This document shows positions 1 through 9,102 of a stretch of 36,177 bases of DNA, piece after piece. How positions within the stretch are numbered: position 1 is the first letter of the stretch; each line of letters starts with the position of its first letter. The notes under the pieces are model-generated. The model searched no databases, was not told the DNA's origin, and was given only the letters and a program-made list of their open reading frames with translations. This DNA comes from Chloroflexota bacterium (GTDB taxonomy: Bacteria; Chloroflexota; Anaerolineae; Aggregatilineales; Phototrophicaceae): NCBI GenBank assembly GCA_013388735.1, contig JACAES010000024.1, forward strand, positions 1-36,177, in the 5' to 3' direction. The position numbers and the translations under genes were made by a program.

Positions 1-1052
1 AACCCTACCAGGCGGAAACGCCGATGGCGCTGCTGCTTAAACACATCAACGAGCCGATTCCGCCGGTTGGATTGTTCCGCCAGGGCGTGCCGAGGGAAGT
101 CGAACAGGTGATCGCCCGCTCGACGGCCAAAGACCCCAACCAGCGTTACGCTTCGGCGGGGGAAATGGCGCGCGCATTCAGCGAGGCGTTAGGCGGCCTG
201 CGTAAAGGCGCGCCGTCCACCGGGCCGATTGCTGTCGAGGATTCGCCGACCATCCGGCCAGATGCGCCGCCGCGCCAGACACCTTATCCGACACCCGCCC
301 CGCCGCCCTACGCCGCGCCGTATGGCACGCAGCCCTATCCGCCGCAAACGCCCTACGGAACGCAGACGCCCTATGCCACACCCTATCCGCCCGCGCCGCC
401 TTACGGCGCGCCCGCCCCGCCGCCGACCCAGGCCGCTCCCCGTCGTTCGCCGCTGCCGCTCATCCTGGGGCTGGTGGCGCTGCTGGTACTCTTCGGCGCA
501 GGGGCGGTATTCGTGCTGCCGCAGCTTTCGTCGCAGGAAGTCCCGGTGACGCTCGTCCCGGCTACGCTGGGCGCGCCCACGCCCTTCAGCCGCGCCAACC
601 TCGTCACCACCGATTTGTACAGCATCGCCGTACCCAGCGCGTGGCGTTATGTCGAACTGCCGACCGAGCATCTGGTCAATCATTACTGGGATGACCGGCG
701 CGACGCCACCGCACCCACTACAGCTTATGCCTCGCTGACGCTGGTGGACGCCCAACTGGAAACCACGCGGGACTTTAACGCGGCGGTGACGGATTACAAC
801 AGCGTTTATTTTGAGCCGTTTGTCAGCAGTGACATGGCGCTGATAGATGAAGGCGCTGCCCCGGACGGCACGATCCGCCGCAGCTACCGCCGCGCCGCCC
901 AGGACGGGTTGGAGGCCGGGCAAATGGACGTGTTTTACATCGCCCGCCCGCCCTACCTGGTGGTGCTGCAATTTTTCTCCGCCGACAGCACCGGCAATTC
1001 GCTCGTGCCGACCTTCCAGGCCATTCTGGACAGCCTACGGGTGAGCGGTTAA
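1..1052 (+). CDS. Membrane Ser/Thr protein kinase, C-terminal part (5' end outside window)
   Basis: The reading frame is open from base 3, giving PYQAETPMALLLKH before the first ATG at 24, so the gene begins upstream of the window. The first ~60 residues match the end of a PknB-type kinase C-lobe (PYQAxTP followed by LLKHINEPIPP, then the subdomain XI pattern AKDPNQRYASAGEMARAF). A Pro/Tyr-rich linker with repeated PYGTQ and TPYPP units follows. A single membrane helix is encoded at about 450-520 (LPLILGLVALLVLFGAGAVF). About 170 extracytoplasmic residues without a recognised sensor domain complete the protein. The topology is that of a receptor kinase with its catalytic domain in the cytoplasm. 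The catalytic loop itself is not in the window, so activity cannot be judged. The gene is followed by a GC-rich hairpin. Confidence 0.85.
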   Translation, partial: PYQAETPMALLLKHINEPIPPVGLFRQGVPREVEQVIARSTAKDPNQRYASAGEMARAFSEALGGLRKGAPSTGPIAVEDSPTIRPDAPPRQTPYPTPAPPPYAAPYGTQPYPPQTPYGTQTPYATPYPPAPPYGAPAPPPTQAAPRRSPLPLILGLVALLVLFGAGAVFVLPQLSSQEVPVTLVPATLGAPTPFSRANLVTTDLYSIAVPSAWRYVELPTEHLVNHYWDDRRDATAPTTAYASLTLVDAQLETTRDFNAAVTDYNSVYFEPFVSSDMALIDEGAAPDGTIRRSYRRAAQDGLEAGQMDVFYIARPPYLVVLQFFSADSTGNSLVPTFQAILDSLRVSG

Positions 1053-1065
1053 AACCGCTGTGTAT

Positions 1066-1089
1066 GGGGCGGGCTTTCAAACCCGCCCT
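1066..1089 (+). terminator. GC-rich hairpin after kinase gene
   Basis: GGGCGGG (1067-1073) pairs with CCCGCCC (1082-1088), with an 8-nt loop CTTTCAAA, 15 bases after the kinase stop. There is no immediate T-run; a loose CTTTT comes about 20 bases later. It resembles the palindrome at 15455-15478, so it may be a dispersed repeat that also serves as a terminator. Confidence 0.5.
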
Positions 1090-1142
1090 CAACCTTCTCC
1101 CTGTCTTTTAGCACTCCACCGGGTAGTTTGCTAAAATACCCC

Positions 1143-1171
1143 TTGACTTAGAATCGGCAATCTGTTATATT
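1143..1171 (+). promoter_or_regulatory. groESL promoter (-35/-10)
   Basis: TTGACT (1143-1148) and TATATT (1166-1171) are separated by 17 bases, a near-consensus housekeeping sigma promoter. The predicted start of transcription, near 1178, lies just before the CIRCE palindrome, which is the expected arrangement for HrcA repression. Confidence 0.8.
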
Positions 1172-1182
1172 GTGGTCATGTT

Positions 1183-1210
1183 ATTAGCACTCTCGCGCGA
1201 GAGTGCTAAT
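1183..1210 (+). promoter_or_regulatory. CIRCE operator (HrcA binding site)
   Basis: TTAGCACTC (1184-1192) and GAGTGCTAA (1201-1209) are the canonical CIRCE arms, and both are perfect. The spacer is 8 bases (TCGCGCGA) and is itself palindromic, so 1183-1210 forms one uninterrupted 28-bp perfect palindrome. The classical CIRCE spacer is 9 bases. The site lies between the promoter and groES, so HrcA-controlled heat-shock expression of groESL is the expected regulation. Confidence 0.93.
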
Positions 1211-1277
1211 CTTCCAAACAAATCGTACCCGATAAACCTGACAACCTATTCGATCAGGCAATAGGAGGAGTACTCGT

Positions 1278-1574
1278 ATGTCTTTAAATCTGCGCCCTCT
1301 GGGTGATCGCGTGTTGATTGAACCCATTGAACAGGAGGAAACCTTCGCGGGTGGGCAGCTGGTTCTGCCGGAAACTGCCAAAGAAAAACCGCAGCAGGGC
1401 AATGTCCTGGCCGTTGGCGAAGGCCGCCGTGACGACGATGGCGAACGCATCGCTATGGATGTGAAGGTTGGCGACCGCGTGCTGTTTGCCAAGTATGCCG
1501 GCACGGAAATCAAGATTGATGGCAAGAAGCTGCTCATCATGAAGGAAAGCGACATCCTGGCGATCATCGGCTAA
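1278..1574 (+). CDS. groES: Co-chaperonin GroES (Cpn10)
   Basis: The product is 98 residues, the usual Cpn10 length. It opens with the typical N-terminus [12 protein letters not shown]. The mobile loop region follows ([31 protein letters not shown] is the family pattern), then the family-typical [17 protein letters not shown] and a C-terminus ending SDILAIIG. GroES forms the heptameric lid of the GroEL folding chamber in the cytoplasm. The ATG at 1278 is preceded by AGGAGG at 1263-1268. It is the first gene behind the CIRCE-regulated promoter and groEL follows 74 bases later. Nothing looks damaged in this gene, in contrast to its partner. Confidence 0.97.
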   Translation: MSLNLRPLGDRVLIEPIEQEETFAGGQLVLPETAKEKPQQGNVLAVGEGRRDDDGERIAMDVKVGDRVLFAKYAGTEIKIDGKKLLIMKESDILAIIG

Positions 1575-1645
1575 GGCCGGTTATCGGCAGGATTTTTGTT
1601 TCCCGTTCTATTGACAAAAACACAATACCCATCTGGAGGTTATAG

Positions 1646-3280
<1,635 letters not shown>

Positions 3281-3316
3281 TGCCGAGTGCTGAGTATTCG
3301 GTTCGGAATATACGCG

Positions 3317-3353
3317 AAAGGGGGGCTTCCTGTAACGGGGAGCGCCCCTTTTT
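3317..3353 (+). terminator. Rho-independent terminator of groESL
   Basis: AAAGGGG (3317-3323) pairs with CCCCTTT near 3345-3351, extended by a partly mismatched GGC/GCG, and is followed by a T-run (TTTTTA). It lies about 40 bases after the groEL stop. Confidence 0.75.
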
Positions 3354-3494
3354 ATATTTTGGGTTTCCGGCTCGTTTCCTGCGCGAGATCATGTATTATT
3401 CTTTACACCATATCGCCACGCATTTGTTGATCTTGAAATGTCACGCGGTGCGAATGGGAACGCGGAAACAGCCGCACTCTATCTGGCGGTGCCA

Positions 3495-3716
3495 ATGAAT
3501 ATTCTTGATGCGATACGCCACATCTACACCGTGATCGCTGTGCCGGATTATCCTCGGAAGTTCCCGGCTGGAATCGTGGTGATGGCGCGCATTGCTGAAG
3601 ATAAAGTAATCGCCGAACATAACATCACAGATCGCCTGCTGTGGCAAGAACTGGTGCGCGCCGGAATCCCCCGCGAACGCATTATCCTCACTTACGCCGG
3701 AGAGCCGCAGGCATAA
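3495..3716 (+). CDS. Small XisI-like protein
   Basis: This is a 73-residue protein beginning MNILDAIRHIYTVIA. Its C-terminal half reads DKVIAEHNITDRLLWQELV then RAGIPRERIILTYAGE. It resembles the C-terminal half of XisI-family proteins, where a hydrophobic strand is followed by D-x-T-D, a helix and a G-IP-ErIiL-Y-GE ending. XisI proteins were named from cyanobacterial element excision, but most are uncharacterised and occur beside XisH. No XisH gene is visible here. An in-frame ATG at 3438 would add 19 residues without family character, so 3495 is preferred, though neither start has a strong ribosome-binding site. The assignment rests on pattern recall and is moderate. Confidence 0.55.
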   Translation: MNILDAIRHIYTVIAVPDYPRKFPAGIVVMARIAEDKVIAEHNITDRLLWQELVRAGIPRERIILTYAGEPQA

Positions 3717-3732
3717 CCCGGCGAAACGCCAA

Positions 3733-3752
3733 CAACCGCCGGTGGGCGGTTG
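3733..3752. terminator. Hairpin between convergent small genes
   Basis: CAACCGCC (3733-3740) and GGCGGTTG (3745-3752) form a perfect 8-bp stem with loop GGTG. It lies between the convergent XisI-like and zinc-ribbon genes. There is no clear T-run on either strand, so it is at best a weak bidirectional terminator. Confidence 0.4.
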
Positions 3753-3806
3753 GGGGTATGATTCGGTTTTGAGCGGTGAGTGGGGAGCGGGCGGCAAGCC
3801 CCCGGT

Positions 3807-3992
3807 TTAGCGGTCTTTGTATACTTTCAGCGATTCGGTAACAATCGGCGCGGCGCTGTTATAAACGCGCGTGCCGCAGTGCGCGCACACTTTTTCGTTG
3901 CCGACATAGTGCCAGAGGGGGGGCGTTTTGCGGCAGTATTTGCAGCTCGACTTCATCATTTCGGCATAGTGTTTGGGTACGTGACGGTACAT
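3807..3992 (-). CDS. Small zinc-ribbon protein
   Basis: This 61-residue protein has two CxxC knuckles, Cys17-x2-Cys20 (SCKYCRK) and Cys36-x2-Cys39 (KVCAHCGT), spaced 15 residues apart. That is the signature of a single treble-clef or zinc-ribbon domain binding one Zn. The rest is short and basic, and no other domain fits. On the minus strand the ATG (complement of 3990-3992) is preceded by AGGGGG about 4 bases upstream, which supports the start. The function is unknown; such proteins often bind nucleic acid or act as subunits. It is convergent with the XisI-like gene, and the AT-rich stretch upstream (4014-4100) may hold its promoter. Confidence 0.7.
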   Translation of the reverse strand: MYRHVPKHYAEMMKSSCKYCRKTPPLWHYVGNEKVCAHCGTRVYNSAAPIVTESLKVYKDR

Positions 3993-4108
3993 AGTTCCCC
4001 CTGGAACAAATAACCTTTCGTGATTAAGAATAACATTTTTAGGCTTGAAAAAACCTTAAGCAAACCGCCTATCATTGTAAGGGATTTTCTGTAAGAAAGT
4101 GATAAACC

Positions 4109-4264
4109 ATGTTTAGTTCTAGGTTAAGCAATGACAGAATTGAACCCGCCGCAAGCCACGCCATTTTAATGGCAATGTACGGGGAAAGTGTAGTCCCTTT
4201 GGCACGGGGGGAAATGGCTCGCTCCGGCGAGAACCGCGCGGCTTTAGAAGCCGTTGGACTTTAG
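4109..4264 (+). other. Short ORF in AT-rich patch, possible IS200/IS605-type remnant
   Basis: A 51-codon ORF runs from ATG 4109 to TAG 4262-4264 with a stop just upstream in frame (TAA 4103-4105). The translation includes YGESVVPLARGEMARSGENR and ends AALEAVGL. The segment loosely resembles the variable tail that follows the RuvC domain in IS605-type TnpB proteins. Two tight hairpins lie at its 3' end: CTCGC-TCCG-GCGAG (4218-4231) and CGGCTT-TAG-AAGCCG (4239-4253). Subterminal hairpins are typical of IS200/IS605 ends. No TnpB catalytic core is present, so if the idea is right only the right end survives. The alternative is a non-coding leader of prmC. Confidence 0.25.
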
Positions 4265-4267
4265 GCC

Positions 4268-5110
4268 ATGCCGAGTGTCACTAAAAGCCTGACAGTTGGC
4301 GCAGCATTAAGCGCCGTTCGGGGGCGCGTGCCGGGTTACGAAGCGCACGCGCTGCTGGGCGCGCTGCTGCAAACCGACCGCGCCGCGCTGCTGGCCCACC
4401 CGGAACGTCCCCTGACGCCGGAGCAGGCCGACCGCTTCGCCGCCCTGGTCGGACGGCTGGCGGCGGGCGAGCCGCTGCCGTATCTGGTCGGGCGGCAGGC
4501 GTTTTACGACCGCGATTTTTTCGTCACGCCGGATGTTTTGATTCCCCGCCCGGAAACCGAACTGCTGATCGAAGAAGCCCTGGCCTTCGCCCGTCGGCAG
4601 CCCGATCTGACGATGGTGGATGTGGGGACGGGCAGCGGCGCGCTGGCGGTCACGCTGGCGGCGCGCCTGCCGGCGGCGCGGGTGATCGCCACCGACATCA
4701 GCCCGGCGGCGCTGGAAGTGGCGCGGCGCAACGCGGAACAGCACGCCGCGCGCGTGGACTTGCTGCCGGGCGACCTGCTCCAGCCCTTGATCGAGCGCCA
4801 GATCAAAGTTAACCTGCTGCTCGCCAACCTGCCCTATATCGCCAGCGGCGACCTGCCCGCGCTGGCCGTCAGCCGCCACGAGCCGCGCCTGGCGCTGGAC
4901 GGCGGCGCGGACGGCCTCGACCTCATCCGGCGGCTGCTGGTTCAAGCGCCTGCTGTCTGCCATCCCGGCGCGCGCCTGCTGCTCGAAATCGGCGCTGACC
5001 AGGGCGCGGCGGCGCTGGCGCTGGTGCTGGCGGCTTTCCCGGCGGCGTCCGCCCGCCTGCTGCGCGACCTGGCCGGACACGATCGCGCCATCTGCGCCGA
5101 TCTGGCGTGA
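4268..5110 (+). CDS. prmC: Peptide chain release factor N5-glutamine methyltransferase PrmC (HemK)
   Basis: PrmC methylates the Gln of the GGQ motif in release factors RF1/RF2, using S-adenosylmethionine, in the cytoplasm. The 280 residues include an N-terminal helical domain (to about 85) with the family signature GEPLPYLVGRQAFYDRDFFV and IPRPETELL (92-100). SAM motif I (VDVGTGSGALAVTLA, 117-131) and ATDISPAALE follow. The active-site motif, normally NPPY, is NLPY (187-190, LLANLPYIASGDLP); the Asn, Pro and Tyr that matter most are kept. Start ATG 4268 follows the AT-rich patch directly and has only a weak AGG upstream. The gene is monocistronic here and convergent with the EEP-family gene. 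prmC usually follows prfA, which is absent. Confidence 0.93.
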   Translation: MPSVTKSLTVGAALSAVRGRVPGYEAHALLGALLQTDRAALLAHPERPLTPEQADRFAALVGRLAAGEPLPYLVGRQAFYDRDFFVTPDVLIPRPETELLIEEALAFARRQPDLTMVDVGTGSGALAVTLAARLPAARVIATDISPAALEVARRNAEQHAARVDLLPGDLLQPLIERQIKVNLLLANLPYIASGDLPALAVSRHEPRLALDGGADGLDLIRRLLVQAPAVCHPGARLLLEIGADQGAAALALVLAAFPAASARLLRDLAGHDRAICADLA

Positions 5111-5128
5111 TGCCCCGCGCTCGGTGTT

Positions 5129-6196
5129 TCAGCCTGCCGCGCCGGACGACAGTTCCAGCGCCGCCACCACCGGCAGGTGGTCAGAGCCTAACTGCGGCCC
5201 GCGCCAGGCGCCCAGGGCGCGGAAGTGGTTGCTGTGCCACAGGTAATCTATGCGGATCAGCGGCGGCAGGAAAGCCGGCAGGCCGCGCGCGGCGCTGACC
5301 GGCCACGTCCCGCCGAAACCGCGCCCCGCCGACCGGAAAGCATCGTTAAGCTGCGCGGCCAGCAGCCGGTAGGTGGCGCTCTGGTCGCTGGTGTTAAAGT
5401 CGCCGCCGACGATGAAGGGGTATGGCTCTGCCCGCAGGTGACGCAGCAGCCTGCCGATCTGCCGGTTGCGGATGCTGTCGTCAAAACCGAGCGCCACTTG
5501 CAGGTACATGTTATCCACCGGCAGGGTCAGGCGCGGTTCCGACACCGGCCACGCCAGATGCACGTTATAGACGGCCACGATCTGGCCGTTCACGTCCAGC
5601 AGCAGGCGCAGGGGCATGGCCGCTTCCGGCGTTTCAAGATCAATGTAAGCCTCGTCCAGAATCGGATAACGCGACAGCGTGACGTTGCCGCCCCAGCGCG
5701 CCTGGTCGGGCTGTACCGACTGGTACGGGTACAGGTCTTTCAGGCCTTCCAGCCGTTCGTTGTTATCAATCGGCGCGACTTCTTGCAGCAGCACCAGGTC
5801 GGCCCCGCTGTGGCGAATCCATTCCTCGACCGCTTTCAGGCGGCGGTTGTTTCCCCAGATGTTGAAGGTCAGCACCTGGATGGTACTGCCGGAAGCATCC
5901 GATTCCGCCCTGGGCAGGTAGTACGGCCCGATCCAGAAGCCGCCCAGCGCGGCCAGGGGCAGCAGCCGGAGCGTGGTCAGCCGCGCGCGCGCCAGTGCCG
6001 CCAGCGCCAGCAGGGGCAGCAGCGGCAAAAACAGCAGATGCGCGAAGGTGTTCAGCAGCGACAGCCACCAGAAGCCGTCGCCGAACAGCAGGCGCAGCGC
6101 CAGATAAACCACCATCGCCGCCGCGTACAGGTTGGTGGCAGCGGACAGCAGCAGTTTTATGATTTTAAACGTTCCTGAAAATTTGCTTCGGGCCAA
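5129..6196 (-). CDS. Membrane-anchored endonuclease/exonuclease/phosphatase (EEP) family protein
   Basis: The 355-residue protein has an N-terminal membrane region (about residues 10-95, three hydrophobic helices) and a DNase I-like EEP domain (about 104-350). The usual metal and catalytic residues are visible: Asn112 (LTFNIWGNN), Glu139 (LLQEVAP), His213 (YNVHLAW), Asp266 and Asn268 (GGDFNTSD), and Asp339-His340 (GSDHLPVV). This layout is like YafD and other membrane EEP phosphohydrolases of unknown substrate (nucleic acid, phosphoinositide or polyprenyl phosphate are all possible). The start is TTG at 6196, supported by GAGGAAA about 6 bases upstream. It is separated from anmK by a terminator, so it is probably transcribed alone. 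Confidence 0.85.
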   Translation of the reverse strand: MARSKFSGTFKIIKLLLSAATNLYAAAMVVYLALRLLFGDGFWWLSLLNTFAHLLFLPLLPLLALAALARARLTTLRLLPLAALGGFWIGPYYLPRAESDASGSTIQVLTFNIWGNNRRLKAVEEWIRHSGADLVLLQEVAPIDNNERLEGLKDLYPYQSVQPDQARWGGNVTLSRYPILDEAYIDLETPEAAMPLRLLLDVNGQIVAVYNVHLAWPVSEPRLTLPVDNMYLQVALGFDDSIRNRQIGRLLRHLRAEPYPFIVGGDFNTSDQSATYRLLAAQLNDAFRSAGRGFGGTWPVSAARGLPAFLPPLIRIDYLWHSNHFRALGAWRGPQLGSDHLPVVAALELSSGAAG

Positions 6197-6276
6197 CGTG
6201 TTTCCTCTGGGTAGGTGTGCTTCTCAAAACTGCGCGCTATCGTAGTGTACACCCCTTTCCGCCGCCTAAGAATCAA

Positions 6277-6305
6277 TCAAAACGCCCCGGATGGGGCATG
6301 GGGCG
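6277..6305 (-). terminator. Rho-independent terminator after anmK
   Basis: On the minus strand CGCCCC (complement of 6300-6305) pairs with GGGGCG (complement of 6283-6288), followed by TTTTGATTG. It lies 45 bases beyond the anmK stop and ends the GT4-anmK operon before the EEP gene. Confidence 0.65.
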
Positions 6306-6349
6306 CTGTAATTTTCCGACGGCGGAAAAAACGGGTTTTGCGATCTGTT

Positions 6350-7531
6350 TCAGCCGTTCCAGGTTTCGCGCAGCAGTGCGGCGTAGTTTTGCCCCGGCGT
6401 GATCTGCCCCAGCACGACCGGATGCGCCGCGCCGGTGAGCGCCGGCAGCGTGCCGGGGCGGGCGTGCCAGCTTTCGTGGGCCAGCAGGGCGAACACCAGC
6501 GCCTCTTTGTGGTCGCTGCTCAGGCCGATGTCCTCGTGCATCAGCAGGCGGCTGTCCGGCAGTTCGGCGCGCAGCCGTTCCACCAGAACCGGATTAAAAC
6601 GCCCGCCCCCGCCGAGGAAAACTTCTGCCGGCGGCGCGGGGGCGAAGCGCCGGTAAGCGTCCGCGATGCTGGCGGCGGTTAAAGCCGTGAGCGTAGCCGC
6701 GATGCCGGCGTCGTCCAGGCCGCGCGCCCGGCCTTCGGCGATCAGCCGCGCCGCTTCCGCCGCGCCGAACAATTCGCGCCCGGTGGTTTTGGGTGGGCGG
6801 CGCTCGTAATACGGGTGCGCCAGCAGAAGACGCAGCCAGCCCTCATCCACCATGCCCTGCCGCGCCAGCGCCCCGTCACGGTCATAGGCCGCCCGCCCGT
6901 TGGTGAAAATCGCCAGCGCGCCGTCTATCAGGGCATTGCCGGGGCCGGTATCGAAGGCCAGCGGCGGGCTGACGGAATCCGCCAGCGGCGGCAGAAAAGT
7001 CACATTGCCGATGCCGCCGATGTTCTGGACGGCGCGCCAGGCGGTGGGATGCCGCAGCAGCAGCCAGTCGGCGTAGGCCGTCAGCGGCGCGCCCTGTCCC
7101 CCGGCGGCCACATCGCGCGGGCGGAAATTGCTGATGGTGGTGATGCCGGTGCGTTCCGCCAGCACGGACGCTTCGGTGATTTGCAGCGTGGCGCTCACGC
7201 GGCCATCCGGTTCGACGGCGTGCCAGACGGTCTGCCCGTGCGAGCCGATCAGGTGGATGTCCGCCGGCGTTTTGCCGGCCTCGCGGATGAGGCGCAGCGC
7301 GACGGCGGCGAAACGTTCGCCCAGATCAAAGTTAAGCCGGCACAGCCCGTCCACGCGCGACCGCTCCGGCAGGCAGGCGTCCAGGATGCGGCGCTGAAAA
7401 TCGGCCTCATACGGTTCGGTCAAAGCGTGCAGGATACGCGCGCTCAGGGCGGGCGGCGCGCCGCCGATCTCGCACAGGGCGGCGTCAATGCCGTCGGCGG
7501 ACGTGCCGGACATCAGGCCGACCACATACAT
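6350..7531 (-). CDS. anmK: Anhydro-N-acetylmuramic acid kinase AnmK
   Basis: AnmK opens the 1,6-anhydro ring of anhydro-MurNAc and phosphorylates it to MurNAc-6-phosphate with ATP, recycling peptidoglycan fragments in the cytoplasm. The 393-residue length is normal for the family. The sugar-kinase/ASKHA signatures are clear: N-terminal GLMSGTSADGIDAAL (5-19), GSHGQT (97-101), NIGGIGNVTFLP (170-181), the catalytic loop FDTGPGNALID (193-203) and a C-terminal GGGGRFNPVL. ATG 7531 is preceded by AAGGTGA at a 9-base spacing. The upstream GT4 gene ends 4 bases before it, so the two are co-transcribed. The downstream hairpin terminates the unit. Confidence 0.95.
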   Translation of the reverse strand: MYVVGLMSGTSADGIDAALCEIGGAPPALSARILHALTEPYEADFQRRILDACLPERSRVDGLCRLNFDLGERFAAVALRLIREAGKTPADIHLIGSHGQTVWHAVEPDGRVSATLQITEASVLAERTGITTISNFRPRDVAAGGQGAPLTAYADWLLLRHPTAWRAVQNIGGIGNVTFLPPLADSVSPPLAFDTGPGNALIDGALAIFTNGRAAYDRDGALARQGMVDEGWLRLLLAHPYYERRPPKTTGRELFGAAEAARLIAEGRARGLDDAGIAATLTALTAASIADAYRRFAPAPPAEVFLGGGGRFNPVLVERLRAELPDSRLLMHEDIGLSSDHKEALVFALLAHESWHARPGTLPALTGAAHPVVLGQITPGQNYAALLRETWNG

Positions 7532-7535
7532 GTGC

Positions 7536-8666
7536 TTAAGTCACCTTCCGTCGGCGGCGTTCGATCAGCGCCGCGTACAGGTCAACGATCTCATCCATCA
7601 TGGCCGGCCAGGTCTGCGTTTCGGCAAAGGCGCGGGCGGCGCGTCCCATCTGCGCCACACGTTCGCGGCTGCCGGCGATCAGGCGCACGCCTTCTACCAG
7701 CGCGTCCACGTCGCCGGCCTCGAACGTATAACCCGTAACACCTTCCTGCACCACATCGCCCACGCCGCCCACGCGGGAAGCCACCACCGGCAGCCCGGCG
7801 GCCATCGCTTCCAGCACCACCAGGCCGAAGGTTTCCAGCGCCGACGGGAACACGAACACGTCCGCGCTGGCGTAAGCCTGGGCCAGCGCGTCACCTTTCA
7901 GATAGCCCATAAAACACACCGGCAGCCCGGCGAACAGGCGCTCCAGGTCGGCGCGCGCCGGGCCGTCGCCCACCAGCGTCAGCCGCGTACCCGGCACGCG
8001 CTCCAACACCGGCTTCAGCCGGTCAAGCTGTTTTTCGCCGGAAAGCCGCCCTACATACAGCAGCACGGTTTCGTCCGGGCAGCCGCCGGAAAGCCGGTCG
8101 CGCATCTCGGCGCTGCGGTGGCGCGGGTTAAAAAACTCGGCATCCACGCCGCGCCGCCACAGGCCCACCTGCTTCACGCCGGACGCCAGCATCTGCTGCT
8201 GCACCAGCCGCGACGGGGCCAGCGCGGCATCCGCCCAGTTGAACAGCGCGCGCGTCAGCCAGTCCGCCACCGGCGCGATGAAGCCGATGTTGAAGTGACG
8301 GACGAGCCGCGCCACGTCCAGATGAAACGACGCGACGGTAGGGATGCCCAGGCATTTCGCCATCAGCAGGCCAAAACCGCCGATCAGCGCCGGGTGAAAA
8401 AAGTGCGCCACATCCGGTTTGAAGTTTTTGAGCCGGTGATAGGTGGAAAACGTCGGCGGGCCGACCCTGAGCTCGGGGTACAGCGGCATGGTCACGCCGG
8501 GAACGCCGATGACCGGCGTCTGGTTGTAGCGTTCGACGCCCATCTTCGGCGCGATCACCGCCGTTTCGATGCCGCGCGCCGTCAGGTGGTCGAGCAGCAG
8601 ACACATCACTGTGACGATGCCGTCAATCTTGGGCAGAAAAGTTTCGGTAAACAGCGCCACGCGCAT
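7536..8666 (-). CDS. GT4 family glycosyltransferase
   Basis: This 376-residue GT-B-fold transferase starts MRVALFTETFLPKIDGIVTV, the N-terminus typical of the MgtA/PimB/SqdX branch that makes glycosyl diacylglycerols or mannosyl lipids. The donor-binding C-domain has YVGRLSGEKQ, LVGDGPARADLE and the E-x7-E motif ETFGLVVLEAMAAGLPVVAS. The start at 8666 is chosen over the longer in-frame ATG at 8771. It matches the family N-terminus and has a GGGGGGT ribosome-binding site, whereas the extra 35 residues are translated through an inverted repeat. It is the first gene of a two-gene unit with anmK. The acceptor is unknown; a membrane lipid is a reasonable guess. Confidence 0.88.
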   Translation of the reverse strand: MRVALFTETFLPKIDGIVTVMCLLLDHLTARGIETAVIAPKMGVERYNQTPVIGVPGVTMPLYPELRVGPPTFSTYHRLKNFKPDVAHFFHPALIGGFGLLMAKCLGIPTVASFHLDVARLVRHFNIGFIAPVADWLTRALFNWADAALAPSRLVQQQMLASGVKQVGLWRRGVDAEFFNPRHRSAEMRDRLSGGCPDETVLLYVGRLSGEKQLDRLKPVLERVPGTRLTLVGDGPARADLERLFAGLPVCFMGYLKGDALAQAYASADVFVFPSALETFGLVVLEAMAAGLPVVASRVGGVGDVVQEGVTGYTFEAGDVDALVEGVRLIAGSRERVAQMGRAARAFAETQTWPAMMDEIVDLYAALIERRRRKVT

Positions 8667-8692
8667 CGGCCAAACCCCCCGCGCAAGTCCGT

Positions 8693-8727
8693 TGAGGACA
8701 AGGGGTTTGTATCTCTCCTTGTCCTCA
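8693..8727 (-). promoter_or_regulatory. 11-bp inverted repeat in the GT4-anmK leader
   Basis: TGAGGACAAGG (8693-8703) and CCTTGTCCTCA (8717-8727) are perfect arms separated by 13 bases, ending 26 bases upstream of the GT4 start. It could be a repressor operator or a leader hairpin. No T-run follows on the minus strand, so termination is less likely. Confidence 0.5.
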
Positions 8728-8845
8728 GACCGGATTATCAGCCTAATCCTACCCTCGCATTTCGATAACACGCTAAGATGGCCGGAGTGACGATATTGTC
8801 AGACGCGGCGGGCAGGGTGCATTTCAAGTTGGTGCAGAGTCCTTT

Positions 8846-8983
8846 TACCCTCACCCCCGTCCCCTCTCCCGAACGTGCCTACGGCACTGGGAGAGGGGCG
8901 AAAATCAGCAGAGTCGCCTTCGCTTCCCCCTTCTTCCAGCCGCGAAGCGGCGTTCGGCAGAAGGGGGTCAGGGGGATGAGGGC
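8846..8983. repeat. Compound palindromic repeat block in the 8667-9102 gap
   Basis: The arms CCCTCACCCCC and CCCCTCTCCC (8848-8870) are complementary to GGGAGAGGGG (8889-8898) and, imperfectly, to GGGGGTCAGGGGGATGAGGG (8963-8982). An internal hairpin CCCCCTTCT...AGAAGGGGG is capped by GCCGC-GAA-GCGGC. The block sits between divergent genes and looks like a dispersed non-coding repeat. The remainder of the 436-base gap shows only the leader inverted repeat at 8693-8727. Confidence 0.7.
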
Positions 8984-9102
8984 GAAATCGCACTGAAGTG
9001 AAATACACCCCGGCGAACATCCTTGCTTGCCCTCGGCGCGTTTGCCCTTTACAATTACAACGTGTAGTTCCTCTTGTGGCGAACAACCTTTGAGTGCAGG
9101 CG

